Assembly: GCA_029963845.1 (NCBI GenBank)
Contig: JANEYF010002661.1
Coordinates: forward strand, 62,001-126,000
DNA length: 64,000 nt
Reading direction: 5' to 3'
Source: Rhamnusium bicolor
Lineage: Eukaryota; Arthropoda; Insecta; Coleoptera; Cerambycidae
Shown here: piece by piece, positions 1 through 9,533 of the stretch
How the letters are laid out: each line of letters starts with the position of its first letter
Numbering within the stretch: position 1 is the first letter of the stretch
Program-made: the position numbers and the translations under genes
The notes under the pieces: model-generated
Told to the model about the DNA's origin: nothing
The model's input: the letters and a program-made list of their open reading frames with translations, nothing else
Database searches by the model: none

Positions 1-340
1 ATTCTAGATGACGTCATCTGTCAAGTACACAAAAATGGTAAAAAGTAATTTTTTTTAAATACACCAGTCGACGGAGAAAAAAATGCACCATGTAAGGTCT
101 CCCTATACCCAAAATGTATAGTTTTTTAGATATTCGAGGTTATTTTTAAATTATCCATGAAAATTGAAAAGTGTTAGCATATAGTAGCCTCTGACAATGC
201 TTTGGCTACAGCATTAGCGACAAAATTATCTCTAAAAATATGATGTATCAGAATTATTAAGAAAATGATAAATATTTACTCAAACATTAAATAATTTATT
301 AAATCATTTTTAAAAAATAGCTAAACAATAAGTTAAAATA
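1..340. other. AT-rich upstream intron sequence, nothing recognised
   Basis: No exon, repeat or motif was recognised. It may include the degraded 3' non-coding end of the mariner remnant that follows on the minus strand. Confidence 0.4.
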
Positions 341-1300
341 TTAAATTAGTTGTTCAAAATATTGTCCGTTAATTTCTAAACACAAAAGAATTCTTTTACT
401 TCCTGCCTGTGTAGTAGCACTATAAATTTCATTCAGATCTAAAGCTTCAATTGCACTAGTGACCCTATCCAAAAGTTCTTGTCTATTATTGATCGGGGAT
501 CGATAAACTTCATCTTTTATACGACCCCAGAGATAAAAATCCAACGGTGTCAGTTCGAGAGATCGTGCAGGCCACACCATGGACCCAATCGTCTTATCCA
601 TCTGTCTTCAGACATCTGAGTAAGCTCGTTACTGACTGGTCCACTACAATGAGCTGGAGCTCTATCGAGAGGTACCAGCATGAAAAATATTGGTTTAGCG
701 GTAAATTGTCTAAACAATTACTGACTAAAGTTCTTAAAATTCCCAAATATTTTCGCCCATCTAAATTTTTATTATAAATGTAGTAACAAGTAGTATTATA
801 TTTGTCATTAGCAAACAAAACACATTAAAGTTGATGGTGTATTGAATATTTGACTGTCGTACAGCATGTGGATTTTTGTTGCTCCAATGATGCGAATTTC
901 TTCGATTAAAAATGCCTTCCTTGAAAAATTTTGCCTCGTCCATCCAAATTAATTTTTCCAAAAATTGAGATTCTTCTTGAGTTCGAATCAATATTGTTTT
1001 TGCAAAATTCTATCTTGCGATCTAGGTCATGAGGATAAAGCTCTTGAACAGTAGTGAATTTATAATTGAAGTTTATGTTTCTTTAGTATCTTCTGTATGG
1101 AACTATAGGAAACGACAAAATTGACAGCTGTTGAATGAATCGATGAATAAGCATAAAGATATCCCAAAACATTAATTTCATTATCTTGATTTGATGTGAT
1201 AGGTCTGGGTAAAACTTTCTCTGCATGTCGGCTGCTAATTCTGACAAAATTGCTTTGTAGCCTTCTAAATTTTTGTCGGGTCATTGGTGGTAATTCAGGA
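341..1300 (-). pseudogene. mariner-like (DUF4817-type) transposase remnant
   Basis: Read on the minus strand from 1300 to 341, three reading-frame pieces line up in transposase order. First is a segment with VLGYLYAYSSIHSTAV and SYSSIQKILKKHKL (1284-1060, the linker with the S..SI.RILK pattern). Second is a catalytic segment, IWMDEAKF.KEGIFNRRN.HHW (991-761). Third is the C-terminal WPARSLELTPLDFYLWGRIKDEVY (601-341), where the D of LTPLDFYLWG is a catalytic-region residue. Frame changes separate the pieces and the N-terminal helix-turn-helix is missing. This is the DDE transposase type very common in insects. It lies upstream of the first visible dsf exon. It is non-functional. Confidence 0.82.
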
Positions 1301-1533
1301 TACGTTTAATTAAATGTTCTGCATGTTCTGTTAATTATTTTCTCGCACTGTCTATGTATGTACTTTTAGAAAGAATATTTTTGGATGTTCCTTTATTGTT
1401 TTCGAGTAAAAATTGTGAGTTTGCGATTGAAATCTATTTAAAATGGATTTGTGCAATAATTTATGAACGCACTGTATTTATTTTAAATCATTTCATTTTA
1501 GTTTTAAAAATAATAAGGAAATTCGTATTTCAG
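1301..1533. other. intron sequence before dsf exon
   Basis: AT-rich DNA with a pyrimidine run ending in the tttcag acceptor at 1533. No other feature was seen. Confidence 0.5.
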
Positions 1534-1614
1534 GGGACAGACTTCTAGATATCCCCTGTAAAGTTTGTGGAGACAGAAGTTCTGGAAAGCATTACGGAAT
1601 CTACAGTTGTGATG
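1534..1614 (+). CDS. dsf: dsf nuclear receptor, exon encoding first zinc finger (partial gene)
   Basis: This internal exon encodes the start of the DNA-binding domain of an orphan nuclear receptor of the NR2E (tailless) group, a nuclear transcription factor. It is preceded by a ttcag acceptor and followed by GTGAGT. The reading begins two bases into a codon and gives DRLLDIPCKVCGDRSSGKHY..., ending in SCD plus the first base of a Gly codon. Family knowledge: Drosophila dissatisfaction has nearly this same string, whereas tailless reads CRDHSSGKHYGIYACDGC and the PNR/Hr51 type has ACNGC, so dsf is the best match. The two cysteines of CKVC and the one in YSC are three ligands of zinc finger I; the fourth is in the next exon. 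The start codon and any N-terminal residues lie upstream of the window or in an exon I cannot recognise. In Drosophila, dsf acts in sex-specific neural development and behaviour; its role here is inferred only. Confidence 0.93.
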
Positions 1615-1875
1615 GTGAGTTGTATAATTTACATTTTATTTGAAAGCACTAAGTAACAAAATTAGGCTAATTAAGAGCTTAATACAAATGACGACCACTT
1701 TTATCCGCAAATTAAATTTATTTATATATCTATGAAAAATGTAAGATATTTTTCAAACAGCTTTTTCAACATTCGGCGTAAAAATCGATTTTCGGCGGCG
1801 CTAAATGGCACTAGTTAGGTGCTAAATAATAGATAAGAGAGGAATCCTCTATTTTCAAAATATTGATAGTCAGCT

Positions 1876-2067
1876 TCAAGCACCTAAAAATTCCAACTTT
1901 TTAAACTGACGATAAATTGTTTGTTTAATATTTGTCCTATTAACAGAGAAAATACCGTTATTAGTGAAGATGACATTATTGAACAAATTGATGTTTTGGT
2001 TGCACAGTTCCATCATTTGCTCACAAAATTGGGGCCTCTTCGACCTATCCGAGGTTTCCATATGCAT
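1876..2067 (-). pseudogene. mariner-like transposase fragment in dsf intron 1
   Basis: The minus-strand frame gives RPQFCEQMMELCNQN...LFNNVIFTNNGIF, matching the R..FC..M......F...IIFSDE..F.LNG stretch that carries the first catalytic Asp in DUF4817-type mariner transposases. The Asp appears to be replaced (FTNNG rather than FSDE). It is about 60 residues long, with no start, end or termini. A relic of the same broad family as the remnant at 341-1300. Confidence 0.6.
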
Positions 2068-2310
2068 ACTTTTTTATTGTAAGTGAAACACTGTATATTC
2101 AGCTCCATTTAAAGAAAATTTCTATCTGAATTCAGCAATATGTAATATTATTATTTTTTGCTGTTTAAATTTAAAATAATAGGTACCAATATATCTTTTA
2201 AAACAAACTTATCTGTGAAAACAGAAACATTAAATATTGTATTTATTTAAAAAATTAAAGTATTTTTATATATTTTCTTTAAAACAAACGTTTGAAAACA
2301 TTACTATCCT
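2068..2310. other. AT-rich intron, nothing recognised
   Basis: Low-complexity A/T sequence with no open frame or repeat that I recognise. Confidence 0.4.
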
Positions 2311-2443
2311 GCTACAAACGGAGGTAAAGGCATTTGATTTGATCGAATTAAAGGTCAACAAGAAATAGATCTAATTAACAACACCATTATTTTAAGCATA
2401 TGCAGAGAAAATTTGATCAAACGCTTTCGTCTCCGTTTGGAAC
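2311..2443. repeat. short imperfect inverted repeat (possible MITE relic)
   Basis: CTACAAACGGAGGTAAAGG at the left end is echoed in reverse complement at the right end (read backwards, CCAAACGGAGACGAAAGCG). Both are followed by TTTGAT. The arms are about 30 bases around a 70-base centre. No target duplication was identified. Confidence 0.4.
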
Positions 2444-2800
2444 AAAATTGTTTTAGAACATTTGTTGTAAATAGAATTTATGGAATTATTTTAATTTTTG
2501 AAATAATAATAATGCATATTTATTGCGTGTATAGAATGTACCTGAAAAATCGAAATAAAAAAAGAAGCATAAACTAAATACATCCCAAAAGAACAAGATA
2601 TTGCTTAGCATTTTTCAATTTCGTCTGACAACGCACAACGAATAAATATGTAAATAAATTAATGGATACATAAATAAATAAACTGTTTTAATGTTTTCAT
2701 AGATGACTGTTTTTAAAAAACGTGTTTGTGTTATTTTAAATTAAAACCCCAACATCTTGACACATTGTTAATAACTTAAATCTTCTTGTTTTTTGTAAAG
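2444..2800. other. AT-rich end of dsf intron 1
   Basis: AT-rich DNA leading to the pyrimidine tract and gtaaag acceptor used by the exon at 2801. Nothing else was seen. Confidence 0.5.
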
Positions 2801-2962
2801 GTTGCTCTGGATTCTTCAAACGCAGCATTCATCGCAACCGTGTCTACACTTGCAAAGCGACTGGGGAATTGAAAGGACGATGTCCTGTCGATAAAACACA
2901 CCGCAACCAGTGTAGAGCTTGTCGACTGAATAAATGTTTTCAAGCCAGCATGAATAAAGACG
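2801..2962 (+). CDS. dsf: dsf nuclear receptor, exon encoding rest of zinc finger I and zinc finger II
   Basis: The exon follows a gtaaag acceptor and is closed by GTGAGT. It completes the Gly codon begun in the previous exon (phase 1) and reads CSGFFKRSIHRNRVYTCKA, then GRCPVDKTHRNQCRACRL, then KCFQASMNKD. It contains the P-box (CDGCSGFFKRS across the junction), the D-box and all four cysteines of the second zinc finger. The NR2E signature KTHRNQCRACRL is intact. There is no stop, frameshift or missing zinc ligand, so the domain looks functional. It ends with one base of an Ala codon, which is completed 54.9 kb away by the exon at 57872 (AVQHERGPRK). The DNA target is inferred to be an AAGTCA-type half-site, as for other NR2E proteins. 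Confidence 0.94.
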
Positions 2963-3057
2963 GTGAGTAACAAGTTTTTTATTGTAGCTTTGCAAATTTA
3001 GAAGGTGATTTCGACGAAATAAATTCACTGAAACAGCAGTGTCGTTTGTTAGATTAT

Positions 3058-4673
3058 CCCTAATAGCACACAACGTCCTAGGGACGTCCATTCTAAGTCC
3101 ATTTTATGTACAGACGTCCATGGACATAAAATGAACATCCAAAGGACGTCCGTATCCGACCATTAAACTTCCAAGGACATAATATGGATGTCCGATGGAC
3201 GTCCATTTTTAGACATTTAATATACCAACTTCAAAGGACTTAAAATGGACGTCTGACGGACGTTGCTGTTTGAACACATTTTGAAATTGTGTAGAAAATG
3301 TTCATTTTGCGAATAGATGAACACACACGTTTTATAGATTTTTTGCAGGGATAGCGTGATTTGATTGATTTAACTAAGTAAATTATTTTTACTAGGTGGT
3401 GATATTCTGGTTCTAGTTCCTAAAAAAATATTTTTAGGTTTGTTATGTTTCCTTGTGAGTTGGTAAATGGGCGTGTCCTATGTATTCATAATGATAACAA
3501 TATATTCAAAAATTAAATCATAAAAAGCGAAAAAGTAAAAACATCTATAAATCATATCTGGATTATAAAAATAACATAATAACAGTATTGTATTGTATTA
3601 AAGTATTAAGCATACTTCGTGTGTTATGCACGTAAAATGAATAATATTAATATATGATGTGAAAGCTACAAATGCAATTCAAAATTCGCGCGAGTGGAAA
3701 AATAATAAATTCTTAACAATTGATTTCAACATTCAACAGATAATATCTAAAAAAAAACTAAATAAAATCGTGTGTATCAGGTATTATTGTCATTTATTAT
3801 TATTTTTTTTATACAAAGAGATGTTATAGTTACAATTATTATCATCTTATGAACAAAAATGATGCCGTGGCGGGATATGAAGGTATTTGATTTGGCAACA
3901 ATGCTAAGTAAGCGTCCTTCTGGAAAAAGTGATAGATGATTTTGACAGTTTATTTGCTATATTTTGCTTCGCTTTTGGTGTAGTTTTTATAGTTATTTTG
4001 ATTTTGTGAAATATAATTTAAAATATTACCGTAAGCACATTCTTTAACGCTGGGATAACTCGACATCTAAAAGACTACTAAGTTACTAACGTTTTGAAGT
4101 CGACAGAAGAAGTAGACAACAATACAAATCTAAATGTGATTTATTCTAGGGCATTAATATGTTATTTGTAGCATTCTCTTAATATTTCTTGGGGCTTGCT
4201 ACCCACGAATAATTCTAAGCTTGATAATCTAAAAAATACAGTTACCCAGTGTGAAACTGCAAAAACAAGTCTTTTGTCTGGTTCTAGTTGTCAAAAAACA
4301 CCCTCTGAATAATTCTTTGATGTAGTCACAAGCACGGAGGCTTATTTTTCCAATGTCATAACTGGATAACTGTATTTTTTAGATAATCGATAAATTTGGA
4401 AAAATGATTTATGTGATAGTGAGACCCAACTAATTTGAGTATTATGGGGGTATTAAAAAAGATATCCAAATAATGTCCCATTATAGACGTCCTTCGGATG
4501 TTCCGTATGGACGTCCGAATATGGTACAAAATTGTGACATTTGGGCATCCTAAGGACGTCCATAAGATGTCCTTTGGACTAAAAAAGGCTGTCCATGGGA
4601 CGTCCTGAATTATCTATAATGTCCGCTGAGGACGTTCATCGGATGTCCATAGGACTACGTTGTGCTATTAGGG
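3058..4673. mobile_element. non-autonomous DNA element with GGACGTCC-iterated terminal inverted repeats
   Basis: The left end begins CCCTAATAGCACACAACGTC and the right end is its inverse (...ACGTTGTGCTATTAGGG). Inside each end (3075-3270 and 4490-4650) the sequence is a string of degenerate palindromic words around GGACGTCC, spaced about 20-30 bases: GGGACGTCCA, AGACGTCCATGGACAT, AAAGGACGTCCG, AAGGACGTCCAT. The centre (3300-4470) is AT-rich with no open frame. The likely target duplication is only AT (3056-3057 and 4674-4675), which is weak evidence. The total length is about 1.6 kb. The superfamily cannot be assigned from the ends alone. Confidence 0.7.
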
Positions 4674-4675
4674 AT

Positions 4676-5110
4676 GCTTGCACACATTTGGATAGAGGTA
4701 AATATGTTGTGTCACTGCTGTTTGACTCACCAGGAGCATTTGACATTGTTGAAAAAACATATTAGTAGAAAAACTATATAATATTTGTCTGAGGGTAAAC
4801 ATCCTGTCGTCGATATTAACTTATATGAAAGATAGAAAACTTAAAGTGAAACTGGATGAAGGTAGAAATGCAGGTTATGATCATTGGGGTTCCTCAAAGT
4901 TCTGGTCAGGAGCGGTTACTCTTTATACTGCATATCAACGACCAATCTAACTATCTCAACACAGTTCAATTAACGATATATTGATGACGAACTTACGATA
5001 ACTTTATCAACAGAAACACCTGAAAATCTGCAAGAATTAGTTATTGGCTACAAAGAGACAAATTAATACTTAATCACAAAAAAATAATGTACTTATTAAT
5101 TTTCACATAC
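4676..5110 (+). pseudogene. non-LTR retrotransposon reverse transcriptase fragment
   Basis: The frame THLDRGKYVVSLLFDSPGAF (from about 4681) matches the RT block that normally reads LD.GK...LLFD.SKAFD. It is followed after frame changes by RKLKVKLDEGRN and GVPQSSG-like remains. This is a 5'- and 3'-truncated RT palm fragment of a LINE. It abuts the right end of the GGACGTCC element, which may have inserted beside or into it. It is non-functional. Confidence 0.6.
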
Positions 5111-5385
5111 AAAGACTATTGTTGCATAGTAAAAGGTGGGGCAAAAATTGTTACCTTAAAGTAAGACTTCGCCATTTTGTTTGCAGTTGACATTATTCAG
5201 TCTTGTTGTGTCATTTGCGTAAAGACATAAAGTATTGTGCAAATTTAACATTCAAATCGGTACCCTTTGAGTTTCTTCACAAAGGTAGCTACGGGGTAGA
5301 CACCAAGTCAACGTCCCATATAGCACAGGATATCCATACGGTGTTGATTTTTGTCCATAGACATGTGATGGTTTTTCCGGCGTTG
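5111..5385. other. unassigned intron sequence before Transib
   Basis: A short stretch between the LINE scrap and the Transib left end. An open frame here (about 60 codons before the Transib end) has no recognisable domain and runs into the transposon, so it is not called. Confidence 0.4.
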
Positions 5386-5424
5386 CACAGTGCAGCGATC
5401 TTTTGGGGCAAATGGACAAAAATC
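5386..5424 (+). repeat. Transib left terminus with 23-RSS-like architecture
   Basis: Heptamer CACAGTG (5386-5392), a spacer of exactly 23 bases (5393-5415), then ACAAAAATC (5416-5424), one mismatch from the RSS nonamer ACAAAAACC. This is the transposase-3' side of the element. Confidence 0.85.
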
Positions 5425-5571
5425 AGAACTCCAAAAAAAATCAGTAGTATCATATGATTTATTTACCATAAAATTGTCCGACATTAGTCTACATTTACAT
5501 CCACAAATATTTATTTTACAATGTACGGTTAGTAAAAAAATAGTGCATGTAAACGTGCATGTATATAATAC

Positions 5572-5912
5572 TGTTACGCCACTGGACTGTGCAGACTGGT
5601 TAGATTAGGCTGGAATTGTACACGAACGGCCGGGAATATTCTGGAGTGCTCTAGACCGGGAGAATGGATGTATAAATAAGACGCACGGTGGGCCGAGATT
5701 TAATCTTAAGTTGAACGTGAGCGAGTAAAGAAGTAATAAGAAAGAGACTTATAAGTGTTCAAGTGTAATTATAGTTAAGACAGTAATTAGTCTATTGTTG
5801 TTAATGTTGTTAATTGTTAATTAATAAATAAAGTAGTGAATAAGTGTTACCTGGACTTTCAATCAACGAATCTACGAGGATAGGTGTTTGTGTGGATAGC
5901 AAACACGTAACA
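5572..5912 (+). repeat. 5' LTR
   Basis: 341 bases, TG...CA with inverted ends TGTTACG/CGTAACA. A TATA-like box GTATAAATAAG lies near 5669, and AATAAATAAAG, a possible poly(A) signal, near 5822. Confidence 0.95.
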
Positions 5913-5915
5913 ATT

Positions 5916-5934
5916 TGGTGTCAGAAGTGGGATT
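5916..5934 (+). promoter_or_regulatory. primer binding site, complementary to tRNA-Leu 3' end
   Basis: TGGTGTCAGAAGTGGGATT begins three bases after the LTR. Its reverse complement, ATCCCACTTCTGACACCA, has the form of a tRNA-Leu T-arm/acceptor 3' end with CCA. Confidence 0.85.
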
Positions 5935-5977
5935 GGAAGAGAAATTTCTGGAGTATTCGAAAAGGTTCTACAGTGTT

Positions 5978-6593
5978 CCTCTCAGAAATTAGTGGTAACA
6001 CGGAGAATTAAGCTACTGGACAGTGTTTGGAGGACTATTTCTGGACTGAATAGTGACTTTAAAGTGGATTTTCGAGAAGCTTCTAGAACATTCGATTTAG
6101 AAATAGTTGCAAATACGCGAGTGCCGCTAGTAATAACGTGTTGTAGACTGAGAAAAAGGACTACTAGTGCAATTTCGAGAAAATTCTAGAACATTCTATT
6201 TGGAAACTATAGGAGATACGTGAATTGTGTCGACGGGAACGTGTTGTAGACTTAAAAACAAGACTATAAGTGACTATTAGTGACAATTCTAGAACATTCG
6301 ATTTGGAAACCACAGAAGATACGTAGACTGTGATAACGGAAACGTGTTATAGACTCAAAACAAGACTTATTAGTGATATTTCGTGAAAATTCTCGAACAT
6401 TCCATTGGACAATTAGTGGAGATAAGTGAATTTTGTCAACACAAAAGAGGTATAGACTCTAAATAAGACTTTCTGGTGCTGTTTCGAGATTTTTCTGGAA
6501 CATTCCATTATTAAAATAAACGTGATTACAACATTTTACGGATTTTATAGTGTAATAAACTTTATTTTGAACTGATTTACGTGTCGTGAGTTA
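5978..6593 (+). repeat. five-copy 103-bp tandem repeat in LTR-element leader
   Basis: The word TTCTAGAACATTC and variants recur at 6081, 6184, 6287, 6390 and 6493, each exactly 103 bases apart. Companion words in each unit are GAAACGTGTTGTAGACT-like and AAGACTATTAGTG-like. Units have diverged by substitution without changing length. There is no long ORF in this leader. Confidence 0.85.
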
Positions 6594-9062
6594 ATGCCAA
6601 CAACAAGAAGCATGGCGGAGAAACAAACACAAGACTTACTTGCAGCATTGGTACAACAAATGGAAGAACAGAGAAAAGAACGCCAGGAAGAATTAAGAAA
6701 GATTATGGAAGATCAAGAGAGAAGACGACAGGAAGAAAAAGAAGAACAAGAGAGAAGACGACAAGAAGAAAAAGAAGAACAAGAGAGAAGACGACAAGAA
6801 GAAAAAGAAGAACAAGAGAGAAGACGACAAGAAGAAAAAGAAGAACAAGAGAGAATACGACAAGAAGAAAAAGAAGAACAAGAGAGAATACGACAAGAAG
6901 AGAAAGACGAACAGAGAAAGATTATGGAAGCTCAAGAGAGAAAACGCCAGGAAGAAAAAGGTGACTTAAGAAAAATGATGGAGGGCTTGGAAATAAGACG
7001 ATTGGAGGAAAACCAAGATATAAAAAGAAGCCTAGAGGAACAGCAGGCAGCCATTTTCTCCCTCACTGAAAAATTTAAAGGAGATGTTATCGAAAAAGTC
7101 ACTGAAGTCGCAGGGAAAGTCTGTGAAGTCGAAGGACAAGTTAATGAAGTTAAAGGAGAGGTCAGTGAGGTTAAAGGAGAGGTCAGTGAAGTTAAAGAAA
7201 AATTCAGTCAAGTTGAAGGGGAAATAACCGAAGTCAGAGGAGAAGTAGCCCGACTCAAGCAACAATTAAGAGAGAAGAGTGGCCAGTTAGTACTGTCGTC
7301 TGGTACTAGGTTACAACCACCTTCCTTCGACGGTCAAAGTTCATGGTCAACATATAAGAGACAATTTGAGGCAGCTGCACGTTCAAATAACTGGAACGAT
7401 GAGGAAAAAGCAACAGCATTGGTATTAGCACTAAGGGGCCAAGCATTAGACCTTCTCCAAACAATTCCTGCCGCACAGCAACAAGACTTTAGCATTTTGG
7501 AGGCAGCGTTAGAATTAAGATATGGCGACCAACATCTCGCCCAAGTATATCAGGCTCAGCTCAAATCACGCAGACAACGAGGTGGAGAAAGCCTCCAGGA
7601 GTTCGAAGCTGCGGTAGAAAGATTAGCCCATCTAGCCTATCCTGATGCACCAATGGAATTTCAACAACAGTTAGCAGTTGGTACATTTATTGATGGAGTA
7701 AGGGACCAGGAAGTTAGGCGAAATCTTAAGTTGGCCAGGCATAAACTGAGTAGTGAGGCTTTAGTACATGCACTGGAGATTGAGGCTGCCTATGAGGATA
7801 CCACACAACCAAATCAGAGAGTACGAGCTGTGAGTGTGGAGGAAGACAAGCCATACAACACAACACAGAACCTGATATCTGATCTATACAAGATGATGAC
7901 CCAACTACTGACAAAATCGAACTCCCAGCAGACACAAGACCAAGAACAAAGAAGTGGGAGGCCAAATGGAGGCATCCGTTGTTATATGTGTGGCAGATTG
8001 GGCCATATTAAGAGGAACTGTCATGAGGTCAACATTCAAGATCCGAGACAAACCCAACAGCAAAGTAGTGGGAGACAGAGTGGAGGACGTATGCGCTGTT
8101 ATAAGTGTGGCAGAGTGGGCCATATTCAGAGTAACTGTCGTCAGCGCATCCCTGAGAGGGTCGCAGTAATGGAGAAGCCGCAGGAAAACTGGCGAGCTGG
8201 TACTTCGCGGAATATAGCAGATGGCCTTTCCAAAAGACCGTGTCAGAAAGACTGCAAGCCTTGCCACCGTAAGGAAGAACAGCAAAAGGTACAAATAATG
8301 AAGACCGTTAAGATTGATGATTATTGGACGAAAGAGTCGTTAAGGGAAGCGCAGTTAAACGATAAGGAAACTGGTCCTATTCTGCAATGGAAACAAAGAG
8401 GAACCCGACCCGATTGGAAGGACATTTCAAATAAATCAGTGGGGCTGAAGGCTTTATGGGCACAATGGGATTCCCTTATGGTAGAGGATGGACTGCTGAA
8501 GAGAGTGTGGGAAAGTCCAGATGGGAGGAAAGTTACTTTGAAATTGTTAATCCCCAGGTGTCACGTAGCAGATGTACTTCAGCAAGTGCATAATGAAACG
8601 TCTGGCGGACATTTTGGCGTCAACAAAACCCTGAAAAAAGTAAGACAACGTTTCTACTGGGTAAACAGTCGTCAAGATGTGGAGGCTTGGTGCCGCCAAT
8701 GTGAAGTTTGCGCGGCAAGAATGGGGCCACAAATAAAAAATAAGCAATATAACGCCAGGGCTTCTTTTGAGCGAATTACAATAGCAAGTGATCGCATGAA
8801 GGCTTGTTATGATCTTAAGGCTAATTCAGGAGGGTACCAGGTGGGAGAGTTGGTTTGGCTATATAACCCACAACGAAAGAAAGGCAGGTTCCCGAAGCTT
8901 CACCCGCCCTGGGAAGGTCCTTACACTGTGGTCACCAGACTAAACGACGTTGTATATAGAATTCAGCAAAGTCCAAAATCCAAGATGAAGGTGGTGCACA
9001 TAGAGAGACTAGCCAAGTATGCAGGGAATAATGAATTGCCTGATCGGGACGTTCAGGCTTAA
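6594..9062 (+). CDS. gag-pol deletion fusion protein of gypsy-type retrotransposon (822 aa)
   Basis: One open frame from ATG 6594 (PTTRSMAEKQ) to TAA. Residues about 20-150 are a charged coiled coil of ERRRQEEKEEQ repeats. Residues about 180-225 are heptads of the GEVSEVK type. Residues about 235-415 are a retrotransposon Gag domain (LQPPSFDGQSSWSTYKRQFE... RYGDQHLAQVYQ). Two CCHC knuckles follow (CYMCGRLGHIKRNC near 463 and CYKCGRVGHIQSNC near 501). The frame then jumps to the last residues of RNase H (RAGTSRNIADGLSKRPC, near 540), followed by the integrase HHCC finger (VHNETSGGHFG...CRQCEVC, near 665-706). It jumps again after FERITIA, where the DDE core should start, to SDRMKACYDLKA and the GPY/F module (PPWEGPYTVV, near 771). 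Protease, RT and integrase catalysis are absent. Both deletions keep frame. The product could package RNA but not copy it. Confidence 0.92.
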   Translation: MPTTRSMAEKQTQDLLAALVQQMEEQRKERQEELRKIMEDQERRRQEEKEEQERRRQEEKEEQERRRQEEKEEQERRRQEEKEEQERIRQEEKEEQERIRQEEKDEQRKIMEAQERKRQEEKGDLRKMMEGLEIRRLEENQDIKRSLEEQQAAIFSLTEKFKGDVIEKVTEVAGKVCEVEGQVNEVKGEVSEVKGEVSEVKEKFSQVEGEITEVRGEVARLKQQLREKSGQLVLSSGTRLQPPSFDGQSSWSTYKRQFEAAARSNNWNDEEKATALVLALRGQALDLLQTIPAAQQQDFSILEAALELRYGDQHLAQVYQAQLKSRRQRGGESLQEFEAAVERLAHLAYPDAPMEFQQQLAVGTFIDGVRDQEVRRNLKLARHKLSSEALVHALEIEAAYEDTTQPNQRVRAVSVEEDKPYNTTQNLISDLYKMMTQLLTKSNSQQTQDQEQRSGRPNGGIRCYMCGRLGHIKRNCHEVNIQDPRQTQQQSSGRQSGGRMRCYKCGRVGHIQSNCRQRIPERVAVMEKPQENWRAGTSRNIADGLSKRPCQKDCKPCHRKEEQQKVQIMKTVKIDDYWTKESLREAQLNDKETGPILQWKQRGTRPDWKDISNKSVGLKALWAQWDSLMVEDGLLKRVWESPDGRKVTLKLLIPRCHVADVLQQVHNETSGGHFGVNKTLKKVRQRFYWVNSRQDVEAWCRQCEVCAARMGPQIKNKQYNARASFERITIASDRMKACYDLKANSGGYQVGELVWLYNPQRKKGRFPKLHPPWEGPYTVVTRLNDVVYRIQQSPKSKMKVVHIERLAKYAGNNELPDRDVQA

Positions 9063-9073
9063 GGAGGGGGCAG
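9061..9073 (+). promoter_or_regulatory. polypurine tract of LTR element
   Basis: AAGGAGGGGGCAG sits directly before the 3' LTR and overlaps the stop codon of the fusion ORF. It is the usual plus-strand primer position. Confidence 0.85.
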
Positions 9074-9414
9074 TGTTACGCCACTGGACTGTGCAGACTG
9101 GTTAGATTAGGCTGGAATTGTATACGAACGGCCGGGAATATTCTGGAGTGCTCTAGACCGGGAGAATGGATGTATAAATAAGACGCACGGTGGGCCGAGA
9201 TTTAATCTTAAGTTGAACGTGAGCGAGTAAAGAAGTAATAAGAAAGAGACTTATAAGTGTTCAAGTGTAATTATAGTTAAGACAGTAATTAGTCTATTGT
9301 TGTTAATGTTGTTAATTGTTAATTAATAAATAAAGTAGTGAATAAGTGTTACCTGGACTTTCAATCAACGAATCTACAGGAAGAGGTGTTTGTGTGGATA
9401 GCAAACACGTAACA
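9074..9414 (+). repeat. 3' LTR
   Basis: The same 341-base repeat. Differences from the 5' copy are one base near the start (TGTATACG versus TGTACACG) and a four-base cluster near the end (CTACAGGAAGAG versus CTACGAGGATAG). Confidence 0.95.
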
Positions 9415-9533
9415 ATACCATAAAATATTATAAATTATACTTTATATTAGAAATATTGACAGAGAAAGAGATGTAAAAGTATACTTAGGATCCAGAAATA
9501 TTTACATAATATAAACAAAAAAATGTCCCATGT

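Larger units (their letters stand above)
5572..9414 (+). mobile_element. gypsy-type LTR retrotransposon, internally deleted, nested in Transib
   Basis: Two 341-base LTRs flank one long open frame. The target duplication is ATAC (5568-5571 and 9415-9418). The LTRs start TGTTACG and end CGTAACA. The order is LTR, tRNA-Leu primer site, repeat-rich leader, gag-pol fusion, purine tract, LTR. Protease, reverse transcriptase, most of RNase H and the integrase core are missing, so the copy cannot move without help. The LTRs differ at about five positions, indicating a fairly recent insertion. Confidence 0.95.

Noticed and set aside
2816..3091. Minus-strand frame of 91 codons
   Set aside because: Antisense of the dsf zinc-finger exon.
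6693..6935. Minus-strand frame rich in Leu/Phe/Ser
   Set aside because: Antisense shadow of the Gag coiled-coil repeat; other minus frames across 7032-8747 are likewise shadows.
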